The notes under the pieces were generated by a model, which worked only from the letters and a program-made list of their open reading frames with translations, was not told the origin of the DNA and searched no databases. Of a stretch of 64,000 nucleotides of DNA, positions 61,701 to 64,000 are shown piece by piece. Source of the stretch: Nemania diffusa (lineage: Eukaryota; Ascomycota; Sordariomycetes; Xylariales; Xylariaceae); assembly GCA_038501195.1 (NCBI GenBank), contig JBBPUQ010000004.1, positions 186,001-250,000 on the forward strand, written 5' to 3'. Within the stretch, counting starts at the first letter, position 1. Each line of letters starts with the position of its first letter. A program made the position numbers and the translations under genes.

Positions 61701-64000
61701 CCGTAGGTATCCTGTCTGTATATGGCTCAGCATTGGCTAAATTGAAGAGAGGTTTACATGTCCAGCAGACAACCCGTGAAAGCTACGAACATGTGTTAGG
61801 CAGAGTGGTCCCTTCTCAATAGTGTGAAGATGTTTTCCTTAATTAGCTTCCTACATAAATTACGTAGAGCAGATAAGTTGTACAATATATTGTAGTGCAA
61901 CCAGTTGTGCTGTTCCTGCATCGTGCTGCTCCACGTGTGGAGGGATTACAGGCAGAGAGCAAGCAATACTTCGTACATAAAACCAACATACATGCGCAGT
62001 ACATACATAGGCATGGGGGGCGAGAGCGTAACCTGGATGCAAGCATGTAATATAGCTATGATATATTCGGAACTAGCCCGTTATATACCACCCGTTGCTT
62101 TGAAAGCGGTGACTCAAACTCGATCCCGCCGGTGTGGCACCAGATCTAACTTACCTTGCCTGCCGCTACCGTTGTCAAATAACGATGTGCCAACGCTTCT
62201 AGAAATTCTTAAGGTGCTAGCCTGAACACGAGGTGGGCTACTAGTTTCAAGGCAATTTTCCACATACATATGTACCAACCTATGGCGACTCAGAAACATG
62301 TAAGTAGTAGCATTTGTATGCACACCGGGTGCACTGACCTTAGGCATACCTGTAATATCAATTTTACCCTATAAATAATATGTAGGGAATTGATAAATGA
62401 GAAGACTATTTTCTATCCCTGGTAACACCCACCTCTTTCTTATTTTCTCGACTTCTTGGTACCTGGCCTCCTAGCATAACGCTAGCAAATGCGTACGTAC
62501 TGTATGTACTGTAGGCATAGTATCCACTCTTGGTTGTGAGTGCAGCTTTATTCAAGAGAAAAAGAAGAAGAAGCAAAAGAGGAAGAAAAAGAAGGTGAAG
62601 AAGAAAAAACCAGAAACAAACCGAGGCTTCAACCGAGCCTAGCGTACGGTAAGACCACCTGTACACATACATACATTAGCCTAGGTCAGGTCAGGTAGTA
62701 TCTAATAAGCCATCATCTCGATTGTGTTACAGCACATCTTAGCCCTGATGAGCTGGGCGTACACGAAGACAGACTTACGCTACCTTCGTACATCTATCAA
62801 CTACCTAATGAGCCAATCAGGACTGGCCGATTCATATTTTTGTACGCATAAGCTCGAAGGTTTGAACTACTCAGTACCTACCTACGCATACACATATGTA
62901 AGTAAACTTGCGACATTCTATGCGTATGTATGCGTACGTACTCTTGTATTACTTATCTTATTTAAAACAAGTCTTTTTCTACACTATCTACTCTTGGCTA
63001 CCCTAATAGGCATTTAGTTCCGCGCTGCCCTGTCCTGAAATGCTTGCCGTGCTACCGACACACGGGCATGGATTAGGCCGATGCTCACCACGTGTTTGAC
63101 AGCTTCTGGGCTAGCTCTAGCTTTGCTCTAGCCACAGATACCTAGCCAAGAATCTCTGCGCATAGCTTGGTACTTGATATTCAATGCGTTAAGCAACTCC
63201 AAGTATGTATTTTACTAGACCTCGGGGACCCCTGGACAGAACCTGATTGCTAGACTAGGTATGTACGCTATAGGCACTAGGGAGTGCACAGTATCTGCTG
63301 ACTATATTGCATATATAGACTGTGTTCAAAATATTCTCTACCTATTTATAATTCCTATGTAGGCAAACCTGGTCTTTCCGGCGCTATGCCAGGACTAATT
63401 ACGCAGTAGAGATCCCCTTCTCTTATTTCCTTTCCAGGAACGATACATACATATCATGGTTTCAAATGGGTTCATACCTGCCTGGAACAGGTTAGCTGTC
63501 ACTAATCAAACCGTTAATTATCCACTCTCATATCGCGGACTGATCACATGTAAGTCAGACCACGATATTCATCATGATCCGTACATATAAGTATGGGTAA
63601 ACTCAAGCTCACGGACCTAAATGTACAGAGATTTTCCTTGGCGTCAAGTGCCGGACAGAGTCAGAGTGCCGGACAGGGAACCGTGTTATATACCTAACCT
63701 AGTCTAAAGGTCGAAATCAGATGATTACGCTCATACATTATATCTATGGATGTAAGTAACAAGAACTGCAGAACTAGATCAAACATAGGAAATGAAGAAT
63801 AAGATCTGCAAAAACCACATCATTGCACCATAGCGCAGTACAGGACTTGTTTTAAAGTTTATTCACTATCGTCATGTCTATATATAGGTATATATAGCAC
63901 CTGCAAGGGCACTGCTGCATACATTATCATATGCACATACGGTATGTACCTACACCTCCATGCCTTGATATTGCGATCTGGCACACCACTTAGATCTCGA
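58705..64000. other. Gene-poor DNA to the window end
   Basis: 5.3 kb of normal composition without a convincing gene on either strand. The longest frame (59347-59643, 98 codons) is basic and low in similarity to anything I know. Short motifs of the type TACATACATA, GTACGTAC and TAGGTA recur throughout, especially from 61.4 kb on. Near 63649-63682 the 13-base AGTGCCGGACAGA/G occurs twice. No tRNA, rRNA or transposon end was found. Confidence 0.5.
62553..62620 (+). repeat. Purine-rich GAA/AAG microsatellite
   Basis: About 55 bases are nearly all A and G in an imperfect (GAA)n pattern. The opposite strand is a long pyrimidine tract that gives rise to a spurious Leu/Phe-rich frame, which is not called. 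Confidence 0.7.

Noticed and set aside
62406..62672. An 88-codon Leu/Phe-rich minus-strand frame, possibly a membrane protein.
   Set aside because: It is the translation of the pyrimidine strand of a GAA microsatellite.

Overview
The window looks like a chromosome segment from a filamentous ascomycete (Pezizomycotina). The evidence is a fungal non-reducing polyketide synthase with a SAT domain, short introns (60-110 nt) with CTAAC/CTGAC-like branch sites, and a huge A/T block whose repeat copies differ almost only by C/T and G/A transitions, the mark of repeat-induced point mutation (RIP).

Layout. Positions 1-2880 have normal base composition: the 3' end of an unidentified gene, then an intronless gene (502-2880) encoding an unusual fusion of a BAHD/trichothecene-type acyltransferase with an enoyl-CoA hydratase, both active sites intact. 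A 162-bp MITE-like element (2962-3123) marks the edge of the A/T block. From about 3.25 to 42.78 kb the DNA is almost pure A+T with no surviving genes. Reading repeats against each other resolves 7.4-33.9 kb into a four-level nest of LTR retrotransposons: alpha copy A (7425-33932) holds beta (11037-31449); beta holds alpha copy B, inverted (13485-25327), and a short element epsilon (27063-28983); alpha copy B holds gamma (17574-23399). A further element, delta (34960-42392), lies beside the nest. Five of the six insertions show 5-bp target duplications that are identical or differ by one transition; the duplication around beta is probable only. Two islands of normal composition survive: minisatellites inside epsilon (about 27.55-28.25 kb) and a candidate solo LTR inside delta (37482-37756).

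From 42.8 kb normal DNA returns with a 79-bp foldback element, a degenerate reading frame, and then a compact biosynthetic group: a 2-oxoglutarate/Fe(II) oxygenase (44229-45275, +), a three-exon EthD-family protein (45779-46299, -) and, divergent from it across an 812-bp shared promoter, a five-exon polyketide synthase of 2611 residues (47112-55279, +; SAT-KS-AT-PT-ACP-CMeT-TE). From 55.3 kb to the end I find no convincing gene.

How the genes may work together (inference): the synthase builds a C-methylated aromatic polyketide released by its hydrolase domain, the oxygenase oxidises it, the EthD protein acts on an early aromatic intermediate, and the acyltransferase-hydratase across the A/T block may modify an acyl-CoA and esterify it to the product. 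A notable oddity is that the expected catalytic His of the PT domain is Tyr, one CpA-to-TpA change away, as RIP leaking from the neighbouring block could produce. No transcription factor or transporter is visible.
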